Below, piece after piece: positions 14,999 to 21,934 of a stretch of 26,864 nucleotides of DNA (the first letter of the stretch is position 1; every line of letters starts with the position of its first letter). Location of the stretch: contig DGTU01000076.1 of assembly GCA_002394465.1 (NCBI GenBank), forward strand, positions 1-26,864, read 5' to 3'. Position numbers and translations under genes: made by a program. Below the pieces are notes generated by a model. The model had not been told where the DNA came from. It made no database searches and worked only from the letters and a program-made list of their open reading frames with translations. Source of the DNA: Treponema sp. UBA4328. Lineage in GTDB: Bacteria > Spirochaetota > Spirochaetia > Treponematales > Treponemataceae.

Positions 14999-17900
14999 TT
15001 ATTTTTCAAGGATGAATTCAACGCGGCGGTTTTTCCACCAGTTGTCCTTGTCGCTTCTTGAAACGACAGGTGCGCGTCCGCCGCGTCCGACAGACTTAAG
15101 CCTTGAACCGTCTACACCGTTTTTCCTGAGGTAGTTTCTTACGAAATCTGCCCTTTCCTGTGAAAGAGGTACAAGTGCCTTTCCGTACTGTGTCGTGTCC
15201 TGTGTTTCTTCTGTTTCTGTTCCTGAAACGTTGTTTGCGTGACCTTCAATCGTTACAGAGTAGTTCTTGAACTTGTTGAGGATCTCGGCAATACGCTTGA
15301 GGACGCGTTCGTTGTTTGCCTTCTGTGCTGCAGTAATTCCGCCCTTGATTTCAGAATCAGTCTTGAAGTCTGCTGCATCTGAACGGAAGATGATTGAAGG
15401 AACGGCCATCTTGAGTACGTTGTCAACCGGAATAACGAGGACATCGATGCTGATTTTGCCTTCGACAGTCCTTGTCATGCCGAGTTCGTCAGTTGCCATG
15501 AAGACGTAAGGGTAGTCCATTGCAGACTGAACGAGTTCACCGTTGCTTCCGCGTCCGTCCCAGATGAGGCGCTCAGTGATTGAAGATTTTCCAGATGTCT
15601 TCCAGAAGAGTTTTCCGTTTTCAGGGTCGTTGATCTGGAATGACCAGTTTTTGAGTCCGGCCGGGCTTGAACCCTTGAGCTGTATGTAAAGGTCATCGTT
15701 TTCACCGTCGTTGTCAGGTGAGAAATATTTTGGAGATGTCTTAACAGAAAGCTCCGGTGGATTTACGCAGCTGATGAATGCACCTGAAGAAACCGTTACA
15801 AGATTTCCCTTGGTGTAGTTCAGCGTAAGTTTACCTGTGTATGCGTTGTCAGCAACAACCTTTCCGTCTGATCCGAGACCGTCCCAGGTAATTGCAGCCG
15901 GAAGATTCTTCTGGTCTGAGCTTGTCCATTCGCGTACAGTCTTTCCTTCTGCGTTTACGATTGCAAAGTTCCAGTTTTCGATTCCTTCTGCGAGGGAAGT
16001 GCGGATTGAGAATTTCTGTGTATCAAGCACATTGTCGCCGTTCGGTGAGAAAGCATCGAGGTCCACGGTTACGTAAGCCTTTGTTTCCCTGTTGTCGACT
16101 TTAACGTCTTTGATTTCTGCTGAGTTTGTATTTCCTGCTGCATCAGTTGCTGCAAATGTGACTTTGTATGTTCCGTCTGCAACAGTGTTTCCTGCGTCAT
16201 CAGTTCCATTCCATTCGAATGAAGATACGCTTCCGTGTACGGTTTTTGTAAATACTGCATTGTTCTTTGAGTCAGAAACAGTAATGAGCCATTTGTCTTC
16301 TTTTGAAGTCTTTGCGGTAACAGAAAGAGTATCCCTGTGTTTGTCTCCGTCCGGGCTGAACAGTGTATATGGAACCGTAAGTTCTGCTGATGGTGCAGTG
16401 TTATCAATAGTAAATGTCTGGCTCTGTGCTGAAGAAGAAGCGCCGCTTGCAACCTTTGTTGAGAGAACTGCAACGTAATCTCCTTCCGGTGCACGACCTT
16501 CTGATGTAAGTCCGTTCCATGTGATTGTCTGAGGAAGGGCAGAGGTACCTTTTGAAGACCATACGGTTTTCTTGTTTTTGTCCTGAACGTCGAGGGAGTA
16601 TTCAACGACTGCTGAACCGGCCTTTACGACAGGCGTAAATTTAACTGAAGTCTTTGTTGAATTGAATGCTGCCGGTGATGCAGAAACGAAGAGTTCTGCC
16701 TTTGACGTGTCGAGGGCAATTTCTTCTGTTTTTGAGAATGAGTTTCCTGCTGCATCCTTTGCAGTGAGGACGTAGAAATATTTGCCGTCAGCACAGCGTT
16801 CGTTTGTCTGGTTTGTTCCGTTCCATGCGATTGACTGAGGTTCGAGTGAACCGAAATCGTATTCCTTTACGGTTTTTCCGGAAACATCATTAACTTTTCC
16901 GGTCCAGGTTATCGGAGAACCGGTATTCTTGATTGTAGTGTGCTTAAAGGTTACTGAGGTGTTTGAACCGCCGCCGAATGTTCTTGCAGATACGTCAATT
17001 TCAGCCTTCGGTGACTGTGTATCAAGCATGAATACCGGTGAGTTTACAGGAGTCGTCTCGTATCCGTTGAGGTATTTAGCCGTTACCCTTGCCTGATAAG
17101 AGCCGTCCGGAATAAGGGAACCTGCGTCGTCTTTTCCGTCAAAAGTGATTTCTGATGCCGGATTGTCTGTTCCTGCAAAGGTTCTGTATACCTTTCCGTC
17201 TGCACCGTAAATTTTTACTGCCCATTCAACGAGGGCATTTCCGGTCTTTGACTTGTCAGGAGCAGGAATCTTTACTGCGAATGAAGCTGATTTTGCAGCG
17301 CTTCCGTCCGGTGAGAAATATTTGCCCGAAACGAGGGAAATGTTTGTTGCCGGTTTTTCAGCCGAATAGATGATGTTTGAAACTGCAACAGGCTTTGAAG
17401 TATTTCCTGCGCGGTCTGTTGAAGTAATCTTGTATGAGTAAACGCCGTCGCTTACAGGAATGCCGAGGTCATTTGTTCCGGCCCAGTCAAACTTTGCAGG
17501 TGCACTGTCAGTCCATTTTACTGTCCTTACAACGTTTCCGTTTACGTCTGAGAAGGTTGCAACCCATTCATCCTCTACGGAACCGCTCTGAACGATTGAA
17601 AGATGAGCCTTAGCACCTTCGCCGAAGATTTTGTCGTTCTGTGAAGGCTGTTTTACTTCAACTTCAGGAGCCGTATTGTCTACGATTACCTTGAATTTAG
17701 AAGTAGTTGCCGGGTTTCCGTTATCATCGGAAGCCGTCATGTAATAGTAATATGTTCCGTCAGGAGCAACTTCTCCGTTGTCCATGATTCCGTTCCATAC
17801 AAGTTCTTCAGGGATCATAACGCCTGATTTTGGAGTTACAAGCTGCTTGAAGAATGACTTGAAGCCTACGCTTGTCGGACGCTTGTCCTTGTTTCCGATT

Positions 17901-18103
17901 TCGCGGACTTTGTTGCCCTTTTCATCTTCGATAATGAATGCCCATGAAGCAACATATCTGTTTTCCTTGATCTGAAGCGGAACTGTAAGTGTGTCCTGTA
18001 CACCGTCGTTATTCGGTGAAATATAAACAGTCTTTTTTTCTGCGAATGCTGTGCCTGTAACGAGAAGCGTGCAGACGGCAGCCGTTAAAACATGCTTTTT
18101 CAT
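14999..18103 (-). CDS. Large FlgD-Ig-repeat protein with C-terminal OmpA domain
   Basis: 1034 aa from the ATG at 18103, preferred over an in-frame ATG at 18121 because it gives a clean signal peptide (MKKHVLTAAVC...GTAFA) and a TAATG overlap with the upstream stop. Opening strands carry SPNNDGVQDTL-type motifs, repeated as FSPDGDKHRDTL, FSPNGDNVLDT and FSPDNDGENDDL. About eight FlgD-Ig-like units follow the pattern W-x-G-x4-G-x4-DG-x-Y (e.g. VWNGIMDNGEVAPDGTY, FEWNGTDDAGNTVADGTY). The last ~135 residues are an OmpA domain (TIEGHAN, LSQERADFVRNYL, NRRVEFIL) likely to bind peptidoglycan. It is probably periplasmic, linking the wall to an outer-membrane partner; its exact role is unknown. Ig-repeat/OmpA fusions are also seen in other spirochaetes and Bacteroidetes. 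Confidence 0.85.
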   Translation of the reverse strand: MKKHVLTAAVCTLLVTGTAFAEKKTVYISPNNDGVQDTLTVPLQIKENRYVASWAFIIEDEKGNKVREIGNKDKRPTSVGFKSFFKQLVTPKSGVMIPEELVWNGIMDNGEVAPDGTYYYYMTASDDNGNPATTSKFKVIVDNTAPEVEVKQPSQNDKIFGEGAKAHLSIVQSGSVEDEWVATFSDVNGNVVRTVKWTDSAPAKFDWAGTNDLGIPVSDGVYSYKITSTDRAGNTSKPVAVSNIIYSAEKPATNISLVSGKYFSPDGSAAKSASFAVKIPAPDKSKTGNALVEWAVKIYGADGKVYRTFAGTDNPASEITFDGKDDAGSLIPDGSYQARVTAKYLNGYETTPVNSPVFMLDTQSPKAEIDVSARTFGGGSNTSVTFKHTTIKNTGSPITWTGKVNDVSGKTVKEYDFGSLEPQSIAWNGTNQTNERCADGKYFYVLTAKDAAGNSFSKTEEIALDTSKAELFVSASPAAFNSTKTSVKFTPVVKAGSAVVEYSLDVQDKNKKTVWSSKGTSALPQTITWNGLTSEGRAPEGDYVAVLSTKVASGASSSAQSQTFTIDNTAPSAELTVPYTLFSPDGDKHRDTLSVTAKTSKEDKWLITVSDSKNNAVFTKTVHGSVSSFEWNGTDDAGNTVADGTYKVTFAATDAAGNTNSAEIKDVKVDNRETKAYVTVDLDAFSPNGDNVLDTQKFSIRTSLAEGIENWNFAIVNAEGKTVREWTSSDQKNLPAAITWDGLGSDGKVVADNAYTGKLTLNYTKGNLVTVSSGAFISCVNPPELSVKTSPKYFSPDNDGENDDLYIQLKGSSPAGLKNWSFQINDPENGKLFWKTSGKSSITERLIWDGRGSNGELVQSAMDYPYVFMATDELGMTRTVEGKISIDVLVIPVDNVLKMAVPSIIFRSDAADFKTDSEIKGGITAAQKANNERVLKRIAEILNKFKNYSVTIEGHANNVSGTETEETQDTTQYGKALVPLSQERADFVRNYLRKNGVDGSRLKSVGRGGRAPVVSRSDKDNWWKNRRVEFILEK

Positions 18104-19134
18104 TACTCTTCTTCTCCCCACAAGATGATTTTTGGAGGCGTAGTGTCTTCAAGACCAAGCTTGAGGATTACTCCGCCGCTTACTGCGTTAATATCTTCGT
18201 ACATCTGCTGCCATGCACCGGAAACAGTCATGTCGCTTTCTGCCCAGCCCCTGTTTGCAAGCATTGAGCCTTCCCTTGAATTGAAGCGGAACTTTACGCT
18301 GAGTCCGATTGAAGGCATTACGTTGCGGGCATCGTCTCCGAATTCCTTTACGTCGTATTCCCATGCAGTAGAAACCTTGATGATTTTGTTTATCAGGATC
18401 TGAAGGCCTGCATCAATTACGAAGTTCTGAAATGAAGGAGAAGAGAAGTCTGCGCTGGCACCGATTTCAAAATTTTCCTGCTTGAGGAATGAACCTGCAA
18501 CGCCTGCTTTTGGAGTTGCAATTCCAGGCCAGTCATAGGATGTGCCGACATATTTTGTCGAATACATTTTTCCAAGGTTGAGGAGTGAACCGCCGAACCT
18601 TACGCTTTTGAAAGGACCGAGGTCACCGAAGTTATAGAAGGCACCCATGTCGGCGCCGAGTTTCCAGTCTGTTTCTGATTTCCAGCTGGTAAAGCCGAAG
18701 TTTGCACTCATGCCGACTGAAAGCTGGTCAGTAACGTCCTTTGAAAATGATGCGTCAAAGTTCATTCCGTTGCCGAGGCACATGTGGTCAAGGTCTGCAA
18801 AAATTCCCTGTACGAGGAAGGATGCAACGCCCCATCTGGTTGGAATGAGAAGGCCTGCGTGACCTGCAAATCCTGTTGAATCAGTGTCGATAAGGACTGT
18901 TCCTGCGAGGTCGGCAACGATTCTCTGTTCGTATGCCGTTACGGCAGGGTTGTTTACGATTGAAGCCGGTGTGACGTCAAATATTGCACCGCCTGCTGAA
19001 GAAGCTGCACCTGTAAGAAGCTGCGGCTCTGAAAAACGTAATAAATTCTGGCTGCCTGGACGCGTATTGTATTCGGCAAATACTGCACCGGATACAAAAG
19101 CTGAAAGGACAGCCGCAGTCAAAAACTTTTTCAT
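18103..19134 (-). CDS. PorV/UPF0164-like outer-membrane beta-barrel protein
   Basis: 343 aa with a signal peptide (MKKFLTAAVLSAFVSGAVFA). The mature sequence is rich in alternating aromatic/small strands and Gly turns (GFAGHAGLLIPTRWGVASFLVQG, DQLSVGMSANFGF, SVRFGGSLLNLGK, MPSIGLSVKFRF). It opens with an ASSAGGAIFDVTPASIVNNPA segment typical of PorV/UPF0164 proteins, the group that includes treponemal FadL-like outer-membrane proteins. A transport or secretion-channel accessory role is possible; the substrate is unknown. The C-terminus does not end in a classic BamA-type aromatic residue but in an acidic GEEE. It is the first gene of a two-gene operon with its own promoter (19180-19208), and its stop overlaps the start of the OmpA-repeat gene, pointing to coupled synthesis of a barrel and its periplasmic partner. 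Confidence 0.7.
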   Translation of the reverse strand: MKKFLTAAVLSAFVSGAVFAEYNTRPGSQNLLRFSEPQLLTGAASSAGGAIFDVTPASIVNNPAVTAYEQRIVADLAGTVLIDTDSTGFAGHAGLLIPTRWGVASFLVQGIFADLDHMCLGNGMNFDASFSKDVTDQLSVGMSANFGFTSWKSETDWKLGADMGAFYNFGDLGPFKSVRFGGSLLNLGKMYSTKYVGTSYDWPGIATPKAGVAGSFLKQENFEIGASADFSSPSFQNFVIDAGLQILINKIIKVSTAWEYDVKEFGDDARNVMPSIGLSVKFRFNSREGSMLANRGWAESDMTVSGAWQQMYEDINAVSGGVILKLGLEDTTPPKIILWGEEE

Positions 19135-19179
19135 AATTACTGCTTTGTCTCCTGTTTATGGATTTTTTCTATAGATATG

Positions 19180-19208
19180 AATATACCTTTTATTGAAGAA
19201 TAACGCAA
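19180..19208 (-). promoter_or_regulatory. Promoter of the PorV/OmpA operon
   Basis: On the reverse strand TTGCGT, a 17-nt spacer and TATATT (complement of 19180-19185) lie about 46 nt before the ATG. AGGAGA is present in the leader, about 14 nt from the start. Because this promoter is downstream of the leftward terminator at 19234-19271, the operon does not need read-through from it. Confidence 0.6.
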
Positions 19209-19233
19209 TAAAACCAGTATTTCATGAGAAAAC

Positions 19234-19271
19234 CAAAAAAAACGGGCAGAACGCATATACGTTTTGCCCGT
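19234..19271 (-). terminator. Strong leftward terminator with no recognised gene before it
   Basis: Reverse-strand hairpin ACGGGCA-AACG/CGTT-TGCCCGT with one mismatch and a 6-nt loop, followed by eight T residues (complement of 19235-19242). On the forward strand no T-run follows. It therefore ends a leftward transcript starting somewhere in about 19275-19550, where no well-supported gene exists. Confidence 0.75.
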
Positions 19272-19338
19272 CCGTAAACTTTCCCGATGTCCGTTGACTT
19301 TATGTAATTTACACACCTTTTAGTAATAACGGCTGTAA

Positions 19339-19446
19339 TCAACCGACGCTATCAGTATGGTCGAGTTTTCTTAAAATATCAAAGCAAAATGCCGCCTGAA
19401 ATGACGAAATATCCGAAGTTCGCGAAAAAATATCCAAAGTTCGCAT
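19339..19446 (-). CDS. Possible small ORF (35 codons), unknown function
   Basis: Starting at the reverse-strand ATG at 19446, preceded by AGAAGG with 6-nt spacing, a 35-residue peptide is encoded (begins MRTLDIFSRTSDISS, ends LDHTDSVG). It contains the duplicated block RTLDIFS/RTSDISS, which reflects the 21-bp direct repeat in the DNA. The stop lies 67 nt before a strong leftward terminator, a normal distance for a real transcript. A longer in-frame version beginning at 19539 has no ribosome-binding site. I do not recognise the peptide. It could instead be a chance reading frame in a small RNA or in a dispersed intergenic repeat. No convincing leftward promoter is visible. Confidence 0.25.
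   Translation of the reverse strand: MRTLDIFSRTSDISSFQAAFCFDILRKLDHTDSVG
19407..19444. repeat. Tandem direct repeat, 21-bp period
   Basis: AAATATCCGAAGTTCGC at 19407-19423 and AAATATCCAAAGTTCGC at 19428-19444 match at 16 of 17 bases and are offset by exactly 21 bp, two helical turns. They lie 28-65 bp upstream of the -35 box of the promoter for the membrane LuxR-type gene, a position suited to activator binding. Confidence 0.7.
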
Positions 19447-19471
19447 TTTTCGCCTTCTCTGATGATTTTGT

Positions 19472-19500
19472 TTTACATTTTTATGCAACCATAGTATACT
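19472..19500 (+). promoter_or_regulatory. Sigma70-type promoter for the membrane LuxR-type regulator
   Basis: TTTACA (19472-19477), a 17-nt spacer and TATACT (19495-19500) each match consensus at five of six positions. Predicted start is near 19507, giving a leader of about 60 nt before the ATG at 19567. An AGGA element lies about 13 nt before that ATG, which is rather far for a ribosome-binding site. Confidence 0.65.
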
Positions 19501-19566
19501 AAGATGCACATTTTGCCCGGTATGCTGTAACGGGGGCATAATAACAGTCAGGAAATGTATTAACGT

Positions 19567-20361
19567 ATGGGAAGAATTTATACCAGGCAGGAAAAATTAA
19601 TGCGCATTATTGCCGGCTTCGGATTCTTTTTCGGCATTCTTGCGCTTATAAATAATTACGTATCAGGACTCGATGATTTTCCTCTGACTCAGTCGCCGGT
19701 TTTTCCAGATGCAGTTTTTATAGTTCCGGCAACGCATGCATTCTCCATGCTGCTTGCACTTATAGTTTTTATTTTCCCGTCAAAGATAAAGCTTCTTCTC
19801 TCGGGCTTTGTAATTGAATCTGTTCATCAGGTAATAACCGGATTCCAGCATACGGGCATCTTTTTTTATGCTTCGTTCATCGTTCTTGCTTTTGTTCTGG
19901 GCTACCTCAAGACTTATTTCTGGACCAAGCTTATCGGAATAATCGTATTCTGGATGATGCTTCTATCGACGCTGATTTTCTTCTACGGCTTTACGGAATT
20001 CCTTTTCATGTTCGGCCTGTCGGCCTTCCTCGGTGCAGTTTATTATGTCTTCTATCAGATTGTAAAAAATCAGGTTTCTTTCCTTGTGTGCGACATTAAT
20101 CCCGTTGAGATTTCGGGCGAATTTACGCTTCCTGAAAAGGGCGGGGTGCTTAAACTTGAAAACTTTCCGCTGACAGAACGTCAGATTGCCTGCATCAAAT
20201 ATACAATGGAAAGCGATTACGGCTACAGGCAGATTGCCAGTGAACTTATAACCAGCGAATCAACCATTAAAAAGGAAATGCAGGAACTCTACAGGCTTTT
20301 CGGCGTTAAAAACAGGGAAATGCTGCGCCTGCTTCTGATTCAGTATAAAATTGCGTATTGA
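19567..20361 (+). CDS. Membrane-embedded LuxR-type transcriptional regulator
   Basis: 264 aa. Residues about 12-165 contain five or six hydrophobic helices with very short loops (e.g. IIAGFGFFFGILALI, FSMLLALIVFIF, LIGIIVFWMMLLSTLIFFYGF). After a linker of about 35 residues, the C-terminus from Leu202 is a LuxR/GerE helix-turn-helix (LTERQIACIKYTMESDYGYRQIASEL, SESTIKKEMQELYRLFGVKNREMLRLLL). It resembles the standard LuxR pattern, with TIKKEMQELYRLFGVKNR standing in for the usual TVKxHxxxIYxKLGVxNR. It probably binds DNA while anchored in the inner membrane and responds to a membrane or lipid-soluble signal. It has no receiver domain and no partner kinase nearby. The gene has its own promoter with direct repeats upstream, suggesting autoregulation or control by another factor. 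Confidence 0.8.
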   Translation: MGRIYTRQEKLMRIIAGFGFFFGILALINNYVSGLDDFPLTQSPVFPDAVFIVPATHAFSMLLALIVFIFPSKIKLLLSGFVIESVHQVITGFQHTGIFFYASFIVLAFVLGYLKTYFWTKLIGIIVFWMMLLSTLIFFYGFTEFLFMFGLSAFLGAVYYVFYQIVKNQVSFLVCDINPVEISGEFTLPEKGGVLKLENFPLTERQIACIKYTMESDYGYRQIASELITSESTIKKEMQELYRLFGVKNREMLRLLLIQYKIAY

Positions 20362-20375
20362 CCTGCGTTTCTCAA

Positions 20376-20404
20376 TAGACTTTTGCCACGTGCTTTGATA
20401 GAAT
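20376..20404 (+). promoter_or_regulatory. Promoter of the 503-aa unknown gene (leaderless type)
   Basis: TAGACT, a 17-nt spacer, then TAGAAT (five of six to consensus). The -10 box ends 8 nt before the ATG at 20413, so the mRNA should begin at or within a couple of bases of the start codon. No Shine-Dalgarno sequence is present. Confidence 0.55.
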
Positions 20405-20412
20405 AAAAAATC

Positions 20413-21924
20413 ATGGCAAGTTTCTTTTCAAAATTGTTTGGTTCTCTGTTCAGCGGTGGTGATCCTGAAGCAGAAAAAAAGCGCGTCCTCAAGGGAATCG
20501 CAAAAAATCTTTCCAAAACAAAGTATAAATTCTATAAAATCGGCTCTGATCAGGTTCTTCCGTCTTTCGGAAAATTCTTTTTTGAGCTCTATAAGATTCT
20601 TTCGCCTGCACAGCTCTCTTTCCAGCAGCAGATGAACCCTGCCCTATACAAAAATATGGTTATCGATTACTCGCTCTCGGATGAACAGAAGGCTGCAATT
20701 GAGGAACTTTCCGAAGAAAACATCACTGCCATGATGAAAAACGTTCCTTTTAATCAGCTCAAGGAAAAGGTTGCTTCCAATATAGAACTGCTTTCAAGCG
20801 GTTTTGACATGGACAGAATTAATAAGGTTGATGACCTGTATAACAAGCTTATTGCTTTCAAGGCTTTCTGTCTGTACGATTACTATTTCATGCTCAAGAA
20901 ATTCGATTCTTCCATAAGGGAAGGGGATTTCGGTCGTTCGCCAAAGCTTGAACCTATTGATGCTTCATACATTGCAGATGACCTTAAGGAATTCGTTTCA
21001 GTAATGTACGTGCTTCCTTTCGGTGAGTCATGGGATGACCTTATGCAGATGTTCAAGACGCTCAAGGGAGTTGAACCGGTTAAACCTGCACAGTGGTCAA
21101 AGATCTGTGCAAGGCTCAACGGAATGAGGACTGAGAATATCTTTGACATGATGATTCAGCTTATTACAAAGAATCCTTCATACCATACTGATGTTGAAAT
21201 CAAGCGTGAAACCGTTGTTGAAGCTTACCTTGACAAGATCAAGAGCCAGGCTCAGGCAACAATCAGAAAACTTGAATCTGATCAGAAGAATTCAAAGGTC
21301 GGAAGCCTTCTCCTTCAGATTTTTGGTACACCGGAAGTTGTTTCCCTCAAGAATTATACTGAAAATGGAAGTGCAATCTTTGAGCGCAAGGGACTCGGAT
21401 CATATCAGTTTGCAAAGCCGCTTAACTGTCTCAAGGCATTCCTCGTTGAATACGTAAAAAAAGAGCTCCGTGAATTTTCTGATCTCGTTGTTGTCCGCGG
21501 ACAGTGGTCTAATCAGGCACTTTCATCTCAGATGAGCGATGACTATAACCTTCTTCTTGAATCATGTGAAGAAATCATTGCTTACGATGACAAGCTCAGT
21601 GAAGAAAGGGAAATCGGAACAAAAATCAAGACTCTCCTTCCGCAGACTGAACGCAGTAAAGATGCAGCAAACATCATAAAAACTACGCTTAAAGACGTTA
21701 ACGATTTTGCAAAAAATGAACTTGTAAAATGTACAAGGGCCCTTATTTCCTATGCAAAGAACGTAAAGGCCATCCTTGAAGATCATAAAAAACAGCGTCC
21801 TGAATTAATCATTAACTGGAAGGAACTTGAACGCTTTGCCGAGCATCCGGTTGATGAAGTTGCAGTCGAGATCTACAGGAAGATTTATCTCCTGGCATCA
21901 CTGATGCAGAACTTCCTGAATTAG
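20413..21924 (+). CDS. Conserved spirochaetal protein of unknown function (possibly DUF5312)
   Basis: 503 aa, soluble and largely alpha-helical, with no signal peptide and no TM segment. It begins with a Gly/Phe-rich MASFFSKLFGSLFSGGD stretch followed by a basic segment (KKRVLKGIAKNLSKTKYKFYKIG) that could sit on a membrane surface. From memory it resembles the spirochaete-restricted DUF5312 family, but I cannot confirm that. No catalytic motif is evident. Tyr- and Lys-rich helices (FKAFCLYDYYFMLKKFD, YVLPFGESWDDLMQMFKTL, LNCLKAFLVEYVKKELREF) suggest a structural or scaffolding role. The gene appears monocistronic with its own promoter. It converges with the 746-aa membrane protein gene with a 10-bp gap and no visible terminator, so the two transcripts probably overlap as antisense 3' ends. 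Confidence 0.8.
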   Translation: MASFFSKLFGSLFSGGDPEAEKKRVLKGIAKNLSKTKYKFYKIGSDQVLPSFGKFFFELYKILSPAQLSFQQQMNPALYKNMVIDYSLSDEQKAAIEELSEENITAMMKNVPFNQLKEKVASNIELLSSGFDMDRINKVDDLYNKLIAFKAFCLYDYYFMLKKFDSSIREGDFGRSPKLEPIDASYIADDLKEFVSVMYVLPFGESWDDLMQMFKTLKGVEPVKPAQWSKICARLNGMRTENIFDMMIQLITKNPSYHTDVEIKRETVVEAYLDKIKSQAQATIRKLESDQKNSKVGSLLLQIFGTPEVVSLKNYTENGSAIFERKGLGSYQFAKPLNCLKAFLVEYVKKELREFSDLVVVRGQWSNQALSSQMSDDYNLLLESCEEIIAYDDKLSEEREIGTKIKTLLPQTERSKDAANIIKTTLKDVNDFAKNELVKCTRALISYAKNVKAILEDHKKQRPELIINWKELERFAEHPVDEVAVEIYRKIYLLASLMQNFLN

Positions 21925-21934
21925 TTTTTCGGAT

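Noticed and set aside
16069..16605. 178-aa reverse-strand ORF inside the OmpA-repeat gene
   Set aside because: It is an out-of-frame shadow of the 1034-aa gene, with unnatural His/Gln/Leu-rich composition and no start signals.
18103..18121. Upstream ATG giving an MGRRRV extension on the OmpA-repeat protein
   Set aside because: It would place six extra residues before a good signal peptide and overlap the upstream gene by 19 bases. The ATG at 18103 forms a TAATG overlap like the one at 6685.
19447..19539. Longer 66-codon version of the small leftward ORF
   Set aside because: The ATG at 19539 has no ribosome-binding site and the added residues (MPPLQHTGQNVHL...) look random. Only the 35-codon form keeps a plausible start signal.
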